From positions 73,399 through 137,398 of the forward strand of contig CBFHXB010000002.1 in assembly GCA_965659685.1 (NCBI GenBank): a DNA stretch of 64,000 nt. The letters run 5' to 3'. Below are positions 6,176 to 15,753 of the stretch, piece by piece. The position numbers and the translations under genes are program-made. The first letter of the stretch is position 1; every line of letters starts with the position of its first letter. The notes below the pieces were generated by a model. It worked only from the letters and a program-made list of their open reading frames with translations, made no database searches and was not told the DNA's origin. This DNA comes from MGIIa-L3 sp11892u (lineage in GTDB: Archaea; Thermoplasmatota; Poseidoniia; Poseidoniales; Poseidoniaceae).

Positions 6176-9100
6176 ATGGCCCCGAGAGGACGCTATGCAG
6201 CAGTGCTGCTGGTGCTTCTCATGGTCTCCATGCCGTGGGCGCCTGCAGCGCCTGCAACGCTGACCATGAACGAGCCGAGCACCACCCTCGGTACAGCGTC
6301 CACGATCGTCATCGGTGGAGCCAACGGCGGACATGACGACCGCGTCGAGGTCGAGGTGGACGACGGCCGTTCCATCGCACGCGTCGACCTCACGCTCGAA
6401 TCCGCAGCCCTTGGTCGAAGCACGGGAGCGGCCCTCACCGGCGCCTCAGATTTCGACGCACCCGGAGCCGTCTACGATGGCATGGACGTCAACGGCAGCG
6501 CCCTCACCATCCTTCCTGACGGTGCGTTTTGGGACTTTGAAGACCCCAACCACGGCTGGACGCTCGGTGGAACCAACGTCTGGAAACATGGGTTCGACAG
6601 CACCCTCGGATCCACGGCTGGCGTTTCGTCGGGCCAAAACGCCCTCTACACCTACGACGGAAATTATCCCTACATGTCAACGACGTACTGGGCGACATCC
6701 CCTGACCTTCCTTGCAATGGTTGTGCAGGTTCGTGGGAATTGAGTTTCATGCGTCGTCTCGGCATTGAATCAAGTTCTTGGGACCACGTGTACGTTCAGG
6801 TCAAAAACGCCCAAGGGAATTGGGTCCAGGTCTGGACGAATTCCGGAACCATCAACGAGAATTCCTTCTCGCAACAATCCTATGACATTTCGACGCATGT
6901 TGCGTCCAATCCCAACTTTGCCGTTCGTTTTGGGCTCGGTACGACGGACTATTCGGTTCATTACACGGGTTGGAACATCGACGATGTGCGCATCCAGCCC
7001 AGCGGCGGCGTCACTGGGACAGGCGAAGGAACGTGGACTTCAGCGCCCTTTGGCCCAGACGTTGACGGGGCTCCGCATGCAAGGTTGACCCTCGACGCCA
7101 ATGTGCCAAGCGGTGCGGTGTTGGAGGCGACGGTGATCGACGCGTTGACCGGCACGGCCGTTCCGGGGTACACCAACTTGGACGTCACGACGGTTGATTT
7201 GGGCGCCATCGACGCCGCAGAACGTCCCCTGCTCAGGCTTCAACTTCACTTTGAGGAGGGTTCGGAAGGTGCACCGGCCGTGGGCAGCATCGCCTACGGA
7301 GGACGGTTGTTGCACGAACTTGAGGTCATGCCACTGGCCATGTGGACGGATCCGTCTGGAAACGAACCCGCCGACGCGGGGACCTTCAGCACCAGCGCTG
7401 GAGCCTTCGTGGCGGCGACCACCCTGACGAGTCCCGTCACCACGCACCGTTCGGGCATCGGAGCGGTTCGGAATTCCTGCGATTTGACCGATGGGATCCT
7501 CGAACTTCGCCTCGACGGTGGAGCATGGACCGAGATTCAAGACGGCGGGGGCCTCATCGTTTTCGAGGCCATCGCCCACACCGCTGAACTCCGCATTCGG
7601 ACGGCGGCAGGCAGCAACGCGTGGACGTTGAAGCATTTCGAAGTGGACCTTCTTCCGTCTCCCGCGCCGTCAGGTGCCATGGTGGACATCGGTGCCGACG
7701 GCACCGGTGAATGGGGCTTGGTCGAGGCAGCCCATGGGCGGCTCGGTCTGCAAGATCGCTTGACCAACGGCGCACAATGGATGGAAGCCAACATGATCGG
7801 GGGCGCCGATGTGGTCGTTCCCTTCCTGCTGCCGGCCGACGGTGTCGAGGCGCTCTCCCTTGTGGTTGACGTGCTGTCCAGCGACACCAACCTCCTCAAC
7901 ATGGAACTCCGGATGGACGGGAACACGGTCGTGCAACCCTTTGATGTACGGCCCTTTGTGGACGAAGCGGAAGTCCACCTTTCCTCGACGGACCTTGCCA
8001 CGCTCAACGCCGCCCTCAGCGGACAGAGGGACGCGGGGCCAAGCGGGTTGGATTTTGTCGAAGTTCAAGCCGTGTTCTCAGGTCCAACCAGCGCCAACCT
8101 TGTGTTGGTCGCCGGCGGTCTCTTCGCGCCATACTCGGGCGTGATGTCGACTTCTTTGGTTCCAGGACATCCGCTTGTGGTGGCTTTGAACGGGGCGCTT
8201 GGTGAAGCCATGCCAATGAACGGCGTCCGGCGTGTCTCCCTTCCAGTCGCCCTCTCCGCACCCGGTGCCGTTCAATTCACGGTCGACGACCTTCGAACCA
8301 CCGCATCGGTGGAGGTGGTCGGCTTGTCCATGACGCCCGATGTGGACACCCTGGTCCCCGGAGAGGACTGGTACCGGTTCAACGCGAGCTTTGACGCAAC
8401 ACGTCTGGGAACCACCACCTTTGCTAACGACATGCGAACGCAAGGTTGGGACGTTCGTATGGTGCTTCACGCCCCGGGTGGAGCGGCGGAAGTGACCTGC
8501 TCGGTCGGTGCTCTGCCCCTGACGGGAGACGAATTGAACGGCTGCAGCGACACCGGTCAAGCCCTGATCTGGAGCAACGGCGACGAAGAGGGTCATCTGA
8601 CGCTCGGCGGATCTGGTGCACTCGCTTGGGTGGACGTGGCCTTCCAAATTCCTGTGGCGTGGGCCGATGAGCCAAGCGCCGTTTTCTCGATTTCACTCGT
8701 GTCACCCGCTGGCCCGATGCTCCCTGCTTCCCGTACCTTCGGGGCTGGCGCAGCCATGGGCATCGAACCGGACGTCGGACTCGAAGATTGGTGGATCGAG
8801 ACCTCCAGCGGCTACCGTGCGCATCCGAGCGAACCATGGCTTGCGCCCGGTGACGTCGGTACCATTCACATTCAGGTCGGTTTCGAAGACCTGCCGGATG
8901 CGGCCCGTCCTCGAAGCGGTGACGTCCTCGTTCGTGCGCGTCTCAATGGCGTCGACATTGGGACCACTTCGTCCTTGAACGCTGGACATGCGTCCTTCCC
9001 CTTCACGGCACCGAGTTTCGTACCTGAGGTGGAAGTGCGGATCGACATCGAGCCGCTCAAGGGTCAAGATCGGGCCGACGCGGTCGACTCGTCCACGACC

Positions 9101-11077
9101 TTCGGGCTTGACGGCGTCGCACCCCTGCTGTTGTCCTCGTCGACCGATGCAACCGCTCACTTGAGCGCTGACGAACATCACGAGCACAGCCTCCTCATCG
9201 GTGACCGCCCCCGCCTTCCTTCGAGCGGTGACGTCCACCTCTGGCGTTCATGGGTGGACGACCTCAACGGCAACGGGGTCATCGATGCCGACGAAGCCAA
9301 GCTCAGGAAGGTCAGCGTGCCGGCCAATTTGACCGACCTTCAGGGGACCTACGCCTTTTCCCTCGACGCATCCCGTGCACCGCAGGACGGATGGTACGCC
9401 TTCTGGTACGGCATTGCCGACCAAGCGGGCAACGTCCTGCTCGACGTAGGAAACCGTTCGTCCCCCATGTCCATCGTGCAGGTCAATTCTGACGCGGCTC
9501 CTTCGGTCGGCAACGATGCTTCCGCATCGTGGTCCGTGTCCTCGCCTGCTTGGCTTCACCCAAGCGAAACGGTCACCCTCTCCGTGCCGTTGGGTGATGG
9601 AAACGGTTTGCAAGACTTGGCCGAGGTGACGATCGATTTGGACCTTGAGCGGGACGACGGTTTGGTCGTGACCTGGACCGCCGAGGACGGTTGCAGCGAA
9701 AACCATCCTTTCCTTACGGTCCTCGATTGCAGGATGGAGGGTTCGCCCTCCGCGTTGACGCCCTTCAGCGAACAAGGCTTCCTGCGCGTTGACCTGCACC
9801 TCGATTGGGGCTTTGACCCAAGCACGACGGCAAGAACGCCTTCGGTCACGGTCGAGGACCGTGGCGGCCAATTCTCCTCCGATCGCCTCGATGGATTGCG
9901 GTGGAGGGCCTCCAGCGAATTTGTGCTTGACCCAACCTCGGTGGTCGTTCAACTGGAGGGGGCCGTGCTTGGTGAGGCTCAGGCCCAACTTCGCCCCGGT
10001 GCAGAACTCCAGGTGTCGTCCTCCTTTGCTTGGGCTCGCTCGGGTCGGACGGTGCTCCATCCCCTGCATGTGGAAGCCTCGCTTGGTTCTGAAGTGCAGA
10101 ACGGCAACACCTCCGACGGTTCCTTCAACCTCACCCTCGAAGTGCCCGACGAAGCAGGGAGCCAAGGTCTTCTGATTCGTGTGTTGGAGGCACCGGACGG
10201 TGCGGTTCACCGCGGAGCCGACGACGTGGTTCGACGCTTCATGGTCGACACCGAACCGCCGCGTGTCAAGGCGCTCACCTCACCCGCACTCGGTGCTCCG
10301 CTTCCGGAGTCCGATTGGGGGGCGTTGACCGTTGACGTCCGCATGGACGAGGACATTGGTCTTGGACAGGTGAAGCTTGGATGGCGCGTTATGGTCAGCG
10401 GTTTCGGTCTGGCGGGAGAGGTGCTCGGCGAGGGCGTTGAACCGATGACGCTCCGTGGTGCGCGCACCAGCGGCGAAGATTTGCCCCTCCGCGCCGTGCT
10501 GGATCTCGACGCTGCCCTCGCAGAAGACGTGCGTACCCAGCGGCTCGAATTGCGGGTTTGGGTCCTTGGTGAGGACCAATCGGGCCAGCCAGTGGACACG
10601 CTTGGAAATTCACTGGCGGACCCCCTGGCCGTTTGGTTGCTTGAGCAACGTGTGGCTGAGGTCGTCTTCGACGGCGAGCCGGACGAGACCCTCGTGAATC
10701 CCGTCAAAGGTGGCGAATTGGTGTGGTCCTACAGCATCGTCAACCTTGGTCGAGGCCCGGGTGACGTTCAGATCATCGTCGAAGTCGTCGAAGCGGACGG
10801 TGGGCGTACGCGCCTCGACGCGCGTTCCATCAACATCGAAGCCGGGGCGAACGCCGTCCAAAACGGGAGCTGGGTCCCACTCGATGAAGGGCCGGTCCGC
10901 TTCGAATACATCATCGTGGACGGCACGACGCACGTCGGCGACACGCTCCTGATTGGCGCTTCTCAGGGCCAGGGCCTCTTTGGTGGCCCTGCGGGCGGGG
11001 TGGGCAGCATCCTGATTTTGGTCATCGTATCCCTCGTCGGCTTCGTTGCCTACCGTCTCTCCAAGGAACGCTCCTGA
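6176..11077 (+). CDS. Giant exported surface protein with C-terminal membrane anchor
   Basis: A 1633-residue protein with a clear signal peptide (residues about 1-27, ending PAAPA) and one C-terminal helix (about 1608-1626) followed by the basic tail RLSKERS, so nearly all of it is outside the cell. Residues about 115-255 resemble a MAM/jelly-roll sugar- or protein-binding module (WDFEDPNHGWTLGG, a CNGC pair, GWNIDDVRI). The middle consists of beta-sandwich-like stretches. Residues about 1510-1595 look like a CARDB adhesion module (VWSYSIVNLGRGPGDVQI). The anchor is preceded by GGPAGG, resembling that of the 47281-49668 protein; see findings on sorting. A ribosome site GGTGG lies near the ATG. 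Role inferred: cell-surface binding or scaffolding; no enzymatic motif seen. Confidence 0.8.
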   Translation: MAPRGRYAAVLLVLLMVSMPWAPAAPATLTMNEPSTTLGTASTIVIGGANGGHDDRVEVEVDDGRSIARVDLTLESAALGRSTGAALTGASDFDAPGAVYDGMDVNGSALTILPDGAFWDFEDPNHGWTLGGTNVWKHGFDSTLGSTAGVSSGQNALYTYDGNYPYMSTTYWATSPDLPCNGCAGSWELSFMRRLGIESSSWDHVYVQVKNAQGNWVQVWTNSGTINENSFSQQSYDISTHVASNPNFAVRFGLGTTDYSVHYTGWNIDDVRIQPSGGVTGTGEGTWTSAPFGPDVDGAPHARLTLDANVPSGAVLEATVIDALTGTAVPGYTNLDVTTVDLGAIDAAERPLLRLQLHFEEGSEGAPAVGSIAYGGRLLHELEVMPLAMWTDPSGNEPADAGTFSTSAGAFVAATTLTSPVTTHRSGIGAVRNSCDLTDGILELRLDGGAWTEIQDGGGLIVFEAIAHTAELRIRTAAGSNAWTLKHFEVDLLPSPAPSGAMVDIGADGTGEWGLVEAAHGRLGLQDRLTNGAQWMEANMIGGADVVVPFLLPADGVEALSLVVDVLSSDTNLLNMELRMDGNTVVQPFDVRPFVDEAEVHLSSTDLATLNAALSGQRDAGPSGLDFVEVQAVFSGPTSANLVLVAGGLFAPYSGVMSTSLVPGHPLVVALNGALGEAMPMNGVRRVSLPVALSAPGAVQFTVDDLRTTASVEVVGLSMTPDVDTLVPGEDWYRFNASFDATRLGTTTFANDMRTQGWDVRMVLHAPGGAAEVTCSVGALPLTGDELNGCSDTGQALIWSNGDEEGHLTLGGSGALAWVDVAFQIPVAWADEPSAVFSISLVSPAGPMLPASRTFGAGAAMGIEPDVGLEDWWIETSSGYRAHPSEPWLAPGDVGTIHIQVGFEDLPDAARPRSGDVLVRARLNGVDIGTTSSLNAGHASFPFTAPSFVPEVEVRIDIEPLKGQDRADAVDSSTTFGLDGVAPLLLSSSTDATAHLSADEHHEHSLLIGDRPRLPSSGDVHLWRSWVDDLNGNGVIDADEAKLRKVSVPANLTDLQGTYAFSLDASRAPQDGWYAFWYGIADQAGNVLLDVGNRSSPMSIVQVNSDAAPSVGNDASASWSVSSPAWLHPSETVTLSVPLGDGNGLQDLAEVTIDLDLERDDGLVVTWTAEDGCSENHPFLTVLDCRMEGSPSALTPFSEQGFLRVDLHLDWGFDPSTTARTPSVTVEDRGGQFSSDRLDGLRWRASSEFVLDPTSVVVQLEGAVLGEAQAQLRPGAELQVSSSFAWARSGRTVLHPLHVEASLGSEVQNGNTSDGSFNLTLEVPDEAGSQGLLIRVLEAPDGAVHRGADDVVRRFMVDTEPPRVKALTSPALGAPLPESDWGALTVDVRMDEDIGLGQVKLGWRVMVSGFGLAGEVLGEGVEPMTLRGARTSGEDLPLRAVLDLDAALAEDVRTQRLELRVWVLGEDQSGQPVDTLGNSLADPLAVWLLEQRVAEVVFDGEPDETLVNPVKGGELVWSYSIVNLGRGPGDVQIIVEVVEADGGRTRLDARSINIEAGANAVQNGSWVPLDEGPVRFEYIIVDGTTHVGDTLLIGASQGQGLFGGPAGGVGSILILVIVSLVGFVAYRLSKERS

Positions 11078-11115
11078 AGGGATGCGTTCAAGTGGAACGC
11101 AACACCACCGCGGCC

Positions 11116-11421
11116 CGGAGGGAGTGGGAGGACTGCTGACAGAGCCAGACTCTGAGGAAAGTCCCCTCTCCACGGTGCACATGGGCCGCACAAGCGGCAG
11201 ACCGGAGACGGTCAGGTCAATGCAGCAGAAACGAACGATGCGTGGTGAACGATGATGTCGAAGGACGGAGGTTTCCACGTGGTCGATGAGACGAGCAACC
11301 CCATGGGAGCAAGCCCAGACAGCCCTGACGACGCGGCACGCCGAGGGGCGGGTAGGGTGCACAGTTGAATGCAGTCACCGTTTTACGGGAACAGAAAGGG
11401 GCTTACTCCCCGCTCCCTCCG
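11116..11421 (+). ncRNA. rnpB: RNase P RNA
   Basis: Catalytic RNA that trims tRNA 5' leaders. The ends pair perfectly as helix P1 (CGGAGGGAG at 11116-11124 with CTCCCTCCG at 11413-11421). Conserved region I is present as CTGAGGAAAGTCC, a CR-II/III-like block as GAGCAACCCCATGGGAGCAAG, and CR-V as ACAGAAAGGGGCTTAC near the 3' end. Length of about 306 fits an archaeal type A RNA. It sits in the gap between two convergent protein genes, and its P1 strand ends two bases before the stop codon of the RND gene. Confidence 0.96.
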
Positions 11422-11423
11422 CC

Positions 11424-14282
11424 TCATTCCAAGACGGCATCGATGGCCGTCATGTGTTCCGAGGTGACCACCCCTTCACCGAAATCCACGGCGCGTTTTC
11501 GGTGACGAACAAGCGAGACGATGTCCCGTTCGCCGGCCAACAGGGCGGGAAGCAGGAAGCAACTTGTCAGGAAGGCGGCGGCGATGAGGGCCGCCATGAT
11601 GCCAAAGAAATTCTCGAGCCCTGGGAAGGCGGCAAGGAAGCCCGCTGAAATGCCGGCGATGGTCGTGATGGAGGTCTCGAAAATCGTGTGGCCGGTGGAT
11701 TCGATGGACGTTGCCAAGCCTGTCGGCGTCTCCCCTTCTTCCTGAATGCGGTGCATCATGTGAATGGCATCGTCGACACCGATGCCGAAGACGATGGTGC
11801 CGATCATCGCGGTGAAGATGTTGACGTTCACGTCACCGCTGCGCATCATCAGCGGTTGCCAGAGGATGACCACGGCCACGGGGACCATCGTGTAGAGGCC
11901 GATGCGTGGGCTCCTGAACATGAGCATCAGGAACAAGGTCAACACCAGCATCGTCAGAATGGTGGTGCGCGATTGTGTCTCGTGGATGCCTTGGTTGATG
12001 TCAAGGGACACCGGCAGACCTCCGGTCAAGCGTGAAGAGCGTGTGTTCTGGAGGAGGTTGTCCTCGGAAAGAACGCCGTCGATTTCGTCCCGGAGCACCT
12101 CGGCGTCGTTGAGGTTCATGTACGGTTGATCGACGTACACCAGTGCTTTCGTCCCCGCTTCATTCAGCAGCATCGACCGCACTTCGGGACTGAGGGTGTC
12201 GAACACCACGCTGACCATGTCACGACGCAATCCTTCCCTTCCGTCAGGACCCGATGCGTCGAGGGTGATCCACAGGTGACACTCAAGCGGATCGTTGGAG
12301 TCCCAACACGGCTCGTGCAAAAGGTCCCAGAGGCTTCCCTCGTACAGCGTCACGCCCTCGGTCAATTCAACGGTGACCGGGATGGACTTCAGGAAGAGCA
12401 CGATGCTGGTGGTGTTGGTGGCTTCGACCTGCGAAACGATGGCCTCAATGCGGTCGATTTCGTCGAGCACAGGAATGTCGCGGATGTTGTCCGTGCCGTT
12501 GTCGTTGCTCCGTGTGGTGGCGTCGAAGACGAACAAGGAGGTCTGACCTGAATCAAATTGGTAGGAATAGGTCGCCAACGCCTCGAGCGATGCGATGTCA
12601 TCGGGTGCCTCGCTGCTCCCCGTGATTGGCTCGGAGAGGGCGTCGAGGTTGATCACGCCCACGACGGTGACCAAGAGGGCCACGGCGACGACGGCGTACC
12701 AATGCTTGACCGGGGCCTTCCCCACTTGGCCCCATGCTGATGGCGTCGATTTCCGGCTGTAGCGCAACAACCAGGCCAAAGTCGGGACAAGCAAGAGGCT
12801 GAAAATCAGGGTGGAGATGATGCCGAGGACCAAGGTCACGCCCACGGAACGAATGGGGGTCACGGCCACGATTTGGGGCACCATCAAGACGGAGAAACCG
12901 ATGACGGTGGTCACAGCTGACAGGAGGACGGCGAGCCCCGTGGACCGGGTCATTTCCAGCACGCAGGTTCGGTACAGTTCCATGTCCCAGAGGTCTGGTA
13001 CAGGGTGCTCGTCCTCCCCACGTCGACGTCGCAGCATGTTGTCGCTGTGCGCCGTGTCGATGTGATGCCGTCTTCGTTCTTCGACACGGTTGACCATGTG
13101 CAAGGCATAATCGACGCCGAGTCCAATGAGGATGGGGAAGGTGGCGACGATCATCGGCGTGAGGGTCAGGTCGAGCAGGACCGTGCTTCCAAAGGTCACG
13201 GCGAGGGCCATCAGAATGGGCAAACCGGTGATGACGACGACTTTGGCAGAGCGGTGCAACCAAGTGATCACCCCGATGGTGAACAGGAGGGAGTAGGGAA
13301 GCATCTTCAGCAGGTCGTTGTAAATCTCCGTGCTGATGTCCTCGAGGACCTTGGTGAGGCCGGTCACGGTCATGTCGGTGTTGCTCAATTCTGAGGGGCG
13401 GTCGTCAATGACGTTCTGAATGTGGGCAAGCAATTCCGAGAAGTCTTCGAAATCCGTCCGGTTGAGGTCGTGGTTGAGGCCGATGACGATGGCCGCAGTG
13501 TCCCACACACCGTCACCGTCGAGGTCGTTGGTCGGGTCGCCGTCGTTGTCGCTGTCCACGGTCGGGTCGAGGTCGTTGGTGTCCCGGACCATCGCGGTAA
13601 AGGCCCCACCAAGGTTGTCGACCAAGGTGTCGATGCGGTCTTGGTCTGGGATGGCGTATGCTCCGCCTCCGGGAACGTCGCAATCGAAACTTACCGGAAT
13701 GCGGGACTGCAAGCCGTTCTTGCACATCGAGTTGTTGAACCGACCGTCAGCTGAGTTGGCTTCTTTGATGAGTTGGGCCGGTGAGAGGATCCACAGAATG
13801 CCGTCCTCTCGTCCACGGTCGTCCTTGTTCCAGTCAATGCCCCGGCTCGTGGCTCCGGCATTGGCGTTTTCATCGTCGCCTTCAACCCATGAAATCTCCC
13901 TGAGGATGGCCTCGTCGGAGATGTTGTCCCCCAGACCCTGCCCTAGGGCAGCGTTGTCGGTTCGTATGTAGACGATGGCGATGTCCGTGGACCACTCTTC
14001 ACGCACCTCGAGTAGGAGGTCGGTGGACTCGGCATCGTCCGGGAGGAAGATTTCGACGTCGTCGTCGATTTGGTCTTGGAAGGACATGCCCACCTGACCC
14101 AGCATGCCCGCCACAATGAGGCACACGACCACGACCATACGCGGCGAGGTGAGCGCGGCGGTGTACATCCCCTCGAACCCACGTTCCATACGTTCCTTGG
14201 CCAGGTTCGCGAGGCGGTCGCCGAGATCACGGACGCTCTTCAGGGCGGCAAGGGTCTCCGACCGGAGGTCCTCATCCACCAT
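11424..14282 (-). CDS. RND/MMPL-family exporter with calcium-loop insert
   Basis: Large membrane transporter of the RND superfamily (MMPL/HpnN-like), which moves lipids or other hydrophobic compounds using an ion gradient. 952 residues: cytosolic start, first helix about 49-66, a large external loop to about 325, a six-helix bundle containing IGLGVDYALHMVNRVEER, and the duplicated second half with the matching FGIGVDDAIHMMHRIQEEGE. The first external loop holds DPTVDSDNDGDPTNDLDGDGVWD (about 239-261, two overlapping DxDxDG calcium-binding loops of thrombospondin-3/dockerin type). Substrate unknown. Downstream on the same strand as the membrane glycosyltransferase (14329-15261), 46 bases apart, so possibly one transcript. 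The homologue at 22927 lacks the calcium insert. Confidence 0.85.
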   Translation of the reverse strand: MVDEDLRSETLAALKSVRDLGDRLANLAKERMERGFEGMYTAALTSPRMVVVVCLIVAGMLGQVGMSFQDQIDDDVEIFLPDDAESTDLLLEVREEWSTDIAIVYIRTDNAALGQGLGDNISDEAILREISWVEGDDENANAGATSRGIDWNKDDRGREDGILWILSPAQLIKEANSADGRFNNSMCKNGLQSRIPVSFDCDVPGGGAYAIPDQDRIDTLVDNLGGAFTAMVRDTNDLDPTVDSDNDGDPTNDLDGDGVWDTAAIVIGLNHDLNRTDFEDFSELLAHIQNVIDDRPSELSNTDMTVTGLTKVLEDISTEIYNDLLKMLPYSLLFTIGVITWLHRSAKVVVITGLPILMALAVTFGSTVLLDLTLTPMIVATFPILIGLGVDYALHMVNRVEERRRHHIDTAHSDNMLRRRRGEDEHPVPDLWDMELYRTCVLEMTRSTGLAVLLSAVTTVIGFSVLMVPQIVAVTPIRSVGVTLVLGIISTLIFSLLLVPTLAWLLRYSRKSTPSAWGQVGKAPVKHWYAVVAVALLVTVVGVINLDALSEPITGSSEAPDDIASLEALATYSYQFDSGQTSLFVFDATTRSNDNGTDNIRDIPVLDEIDRIEAIVSQVEATNTTSIVLFLKSIPVTVELTEGVTLYEGSLWDLLHEPCWDSNDPLECHLWITLDASGPDGREGLRRDMVSVVFDTLSPEVRSMLLNEAGTKALVYVDQPYMNLNDAEVLRDEIDGVLSEDNLLQNTRSSRLTGGLPVSLDINQGIHETQSRTTILTMLVLTLFLMLMFRSPRIGLYTMVPVAVVILWQPLMMRSGDVNVNIFTAMIGTIVFGIGVDDAIHMMHRIQEEGETPTGLATSIESTGHTIFETSITTIAGISAGFLAAFPGLENFFGIMAALIAAAFLTSCFLLPALLAGERDIVSLVRHRKRAVDFGEGVVTSEHMTAIDAVLE

Positions 14283-14328
14283 GCACCGGGATTGTGCCCC
14301 GGGTTTTGGACCTACGCCCTGCGCCGAT

Positions 14329-15261
14329 TCAATCGATGCCGAAGTGTTCGACGATCAGGTGGCGCAGGAGGCTGCGCACACCTTGGAGCACCAAGCCGGC
14401 CGCCATCAGGCTGAGGCCGAGGACGCCCACCCAAATGGCGGTCAGTCCATCGCCAAGGAAGGTGTCGAGGGTGCTGGTGACGTTCTGTGCCACGTTCAGC
14501 CCCATGGCCGCTCCAGTGGCAAAGAGGCCCATGCCTGGGAGGCCAAGCACGAGAAGTGGCTTCTTCTGGGAGAGGGAGATGATGGCCCAGGACAACACGG
14601 TGAAACCATGGGACACTGCGGTGTAGTTGGACCCCTTGGGGACGTCGTAGCGAATGACGGTGGGGATTTCTTTGACGTGAAGTTGCTTCTCTTGGGCGTC
14701 TTCGAGCATCTCCAAGGAGAGCTCCATGCCTTCGGCGTCAAATCGCAGGCGATCCAATGCCCGTGCAGAGAAGGCACGGAAACCAGACTGAGTGTCACGG
14801 ATGCCGAGTTCGTTGCTCAGGTTCGAGGTTGCGGTGATGACGCGGATTCCAAGCCGACGGTAGGCCGGCATGTGGGTGCCGCCCCCTCCCTCCACGAAGC
14901 GGGAGCCGATGGTGAAATCTGCCGTCCTTTCCTTGATCGGGTCAAGGAGGCGTGGGATGTCGTTCGTGTCGTGCTGTCCGTCGCTGTCCAAGACCACGAG
15001 GGCGTCCACGTCCATTTGCCTGGCGTGCTTGAACAGGGTCTTCAGGGCGCCACCATAGCCCCGGTTCACCCGGTGTCGGATGACGGTCGCTCCACATGCT
15101 TCCGCAATACGGGCGCTGGCGTCCGAAGAGCCGTCGTCGATGCAAATGACCTCATCGACGTGCTCGAGCGCACGCATGACGACGGTACCGATGGTCTCCT
15201 CTTCGTTGAAGACCGGCATGCCCGCAATGACGCGGAACCGCTCAGAGCTGGGGTCTGCCAC
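14329..15261 (-). CDS. Membrane family 2 glycosyltransferase (dolichyl-phosphate sugar synthase type)
   Basis: Builds a polyprenyl-phosphate-linked sugar for glycoprotein or lipid glycosylation. The catalytic domain is intact: GMPVFNEEETIG, ICIDDGSSDASA, VVLDSDGQHDTNDIP (DxD metal site), FTIGSRF, and DTQSGFRAF. About residues 225-290 hold two helices typical of this subgroup (LLVLGLPGMGLFATGAAMG and a second one). 310 residues. The ATG at 15261 lies about 25 bases after a CTAAATA box, so the message may be leaderless. The protein at 475-1311 looks like a degenerate relative. Confidence 0.85.
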   Translation of the reverse strand: MADPSSERFRVIAGMPVFNEEETIGTVVMRALEHVDEVICIDDGSSDASARIAEACGATVIRHRVNRGYGGALKTLFKHARQMDVDALVVLDSDGQHDTNDIPRLLDPIKERTADFTIGSRFVEGGGGTHMPAYRRLGIRVITATSNLSNELGIRDTQSGFRAFSARALDRLRFDAEGMELSLEMLEDAQEKQLHVKEIPTVIRYDVPKGSNYTAVSHGFTVLSWAIISLSQKKPLLVLGLPGMGLFATGAAMGLNVAQNVTSTLDTFLGDGLTAIWVGVLGLSLMAAGLVLQGVRSLLRHLIVEHFGID

Positions 15262-15280
15262 AAGGGAACGGCCCTCAAAG

Positions 15281-15290
15281 TCCTATTTAG
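15281..15290 (-). promoter_or_regulatory. TATA-like promoter box, probably leaderless transcript
   Basis: CTAAATAGGA on the minus strand, centred about 25 bases before the ATG of the glycosyltransferase at 15261. That spacing puts the predicted transcription start at or next to the start codon. Confidence 0.55.
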
Positions 15291-15394
15291 TCCATATTGA
15301 CGAACATAGGCGTTCAGGGTTGGACGTCACCCCTGCCGCAGCAGGGGGACGTCGGGCGCGCCAGCGGGCGTATGCTGTTCAGAAACGAGCGGAT

Positions 15395-15649
15395 TCAATC
15401 GACCAGTTGGCTGATCGTGGTCACCGCGCGCTCACCCTCCAGGACCCGCTGCAAGGCGCGCAGCGAGATGACGAGGGGCGCGTAAGCCCGTCCGTCGCTG
15501 GTGGTGTAGGTGGAGCAGGCCTGAATGGCCTCGATGTCGATCGACACCTTGAGCGCCCCCCCGGCGCCGCTCCTTCGGACGTAACCGACCAGCATGCTGG
15601 TCGTGTCCTCTTCCTTCGTTTCGTTCGTGTTTTCCTTTGTCTTGGGCAT
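15395..15649 (-). CDS. Small conserved-looking protein, unknown function
   Basis: An 84-residue soluble protein: a charged, probably disordered start (MPKTKENTNETKEED), then a compact region with strands and helices (MLVGYVRRSGAGGALKVSIDIE, APLVISLRALQRVLEG). I chose the ATG at 15649 because GGAGGGAACAGG lies directly upstream as a ribosome site. No family is recognised; the region from residue 18 on has the density of a real folded domain. Divergent from the epimerase gene. Confidence 0.6.
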   Translation of the reverse strand: MPKTKENTNETKEEDTTSMLVGYVRRSGAGGALKVSIDIEAIQACSTYTTSDGRAYAPLVISLRALQRVLEGERAVTTISQLVD

Positions 15650-15753
15650 CCTGTTCCCTCCGCCTTTTCGGCAACTTGTCCGCTTCACCTCTAGGGTCTT
15701 GAAGCACTTGGGCAGGACGAAAGGATGAACATTGACGCGCTTCAGGCCAAGGC

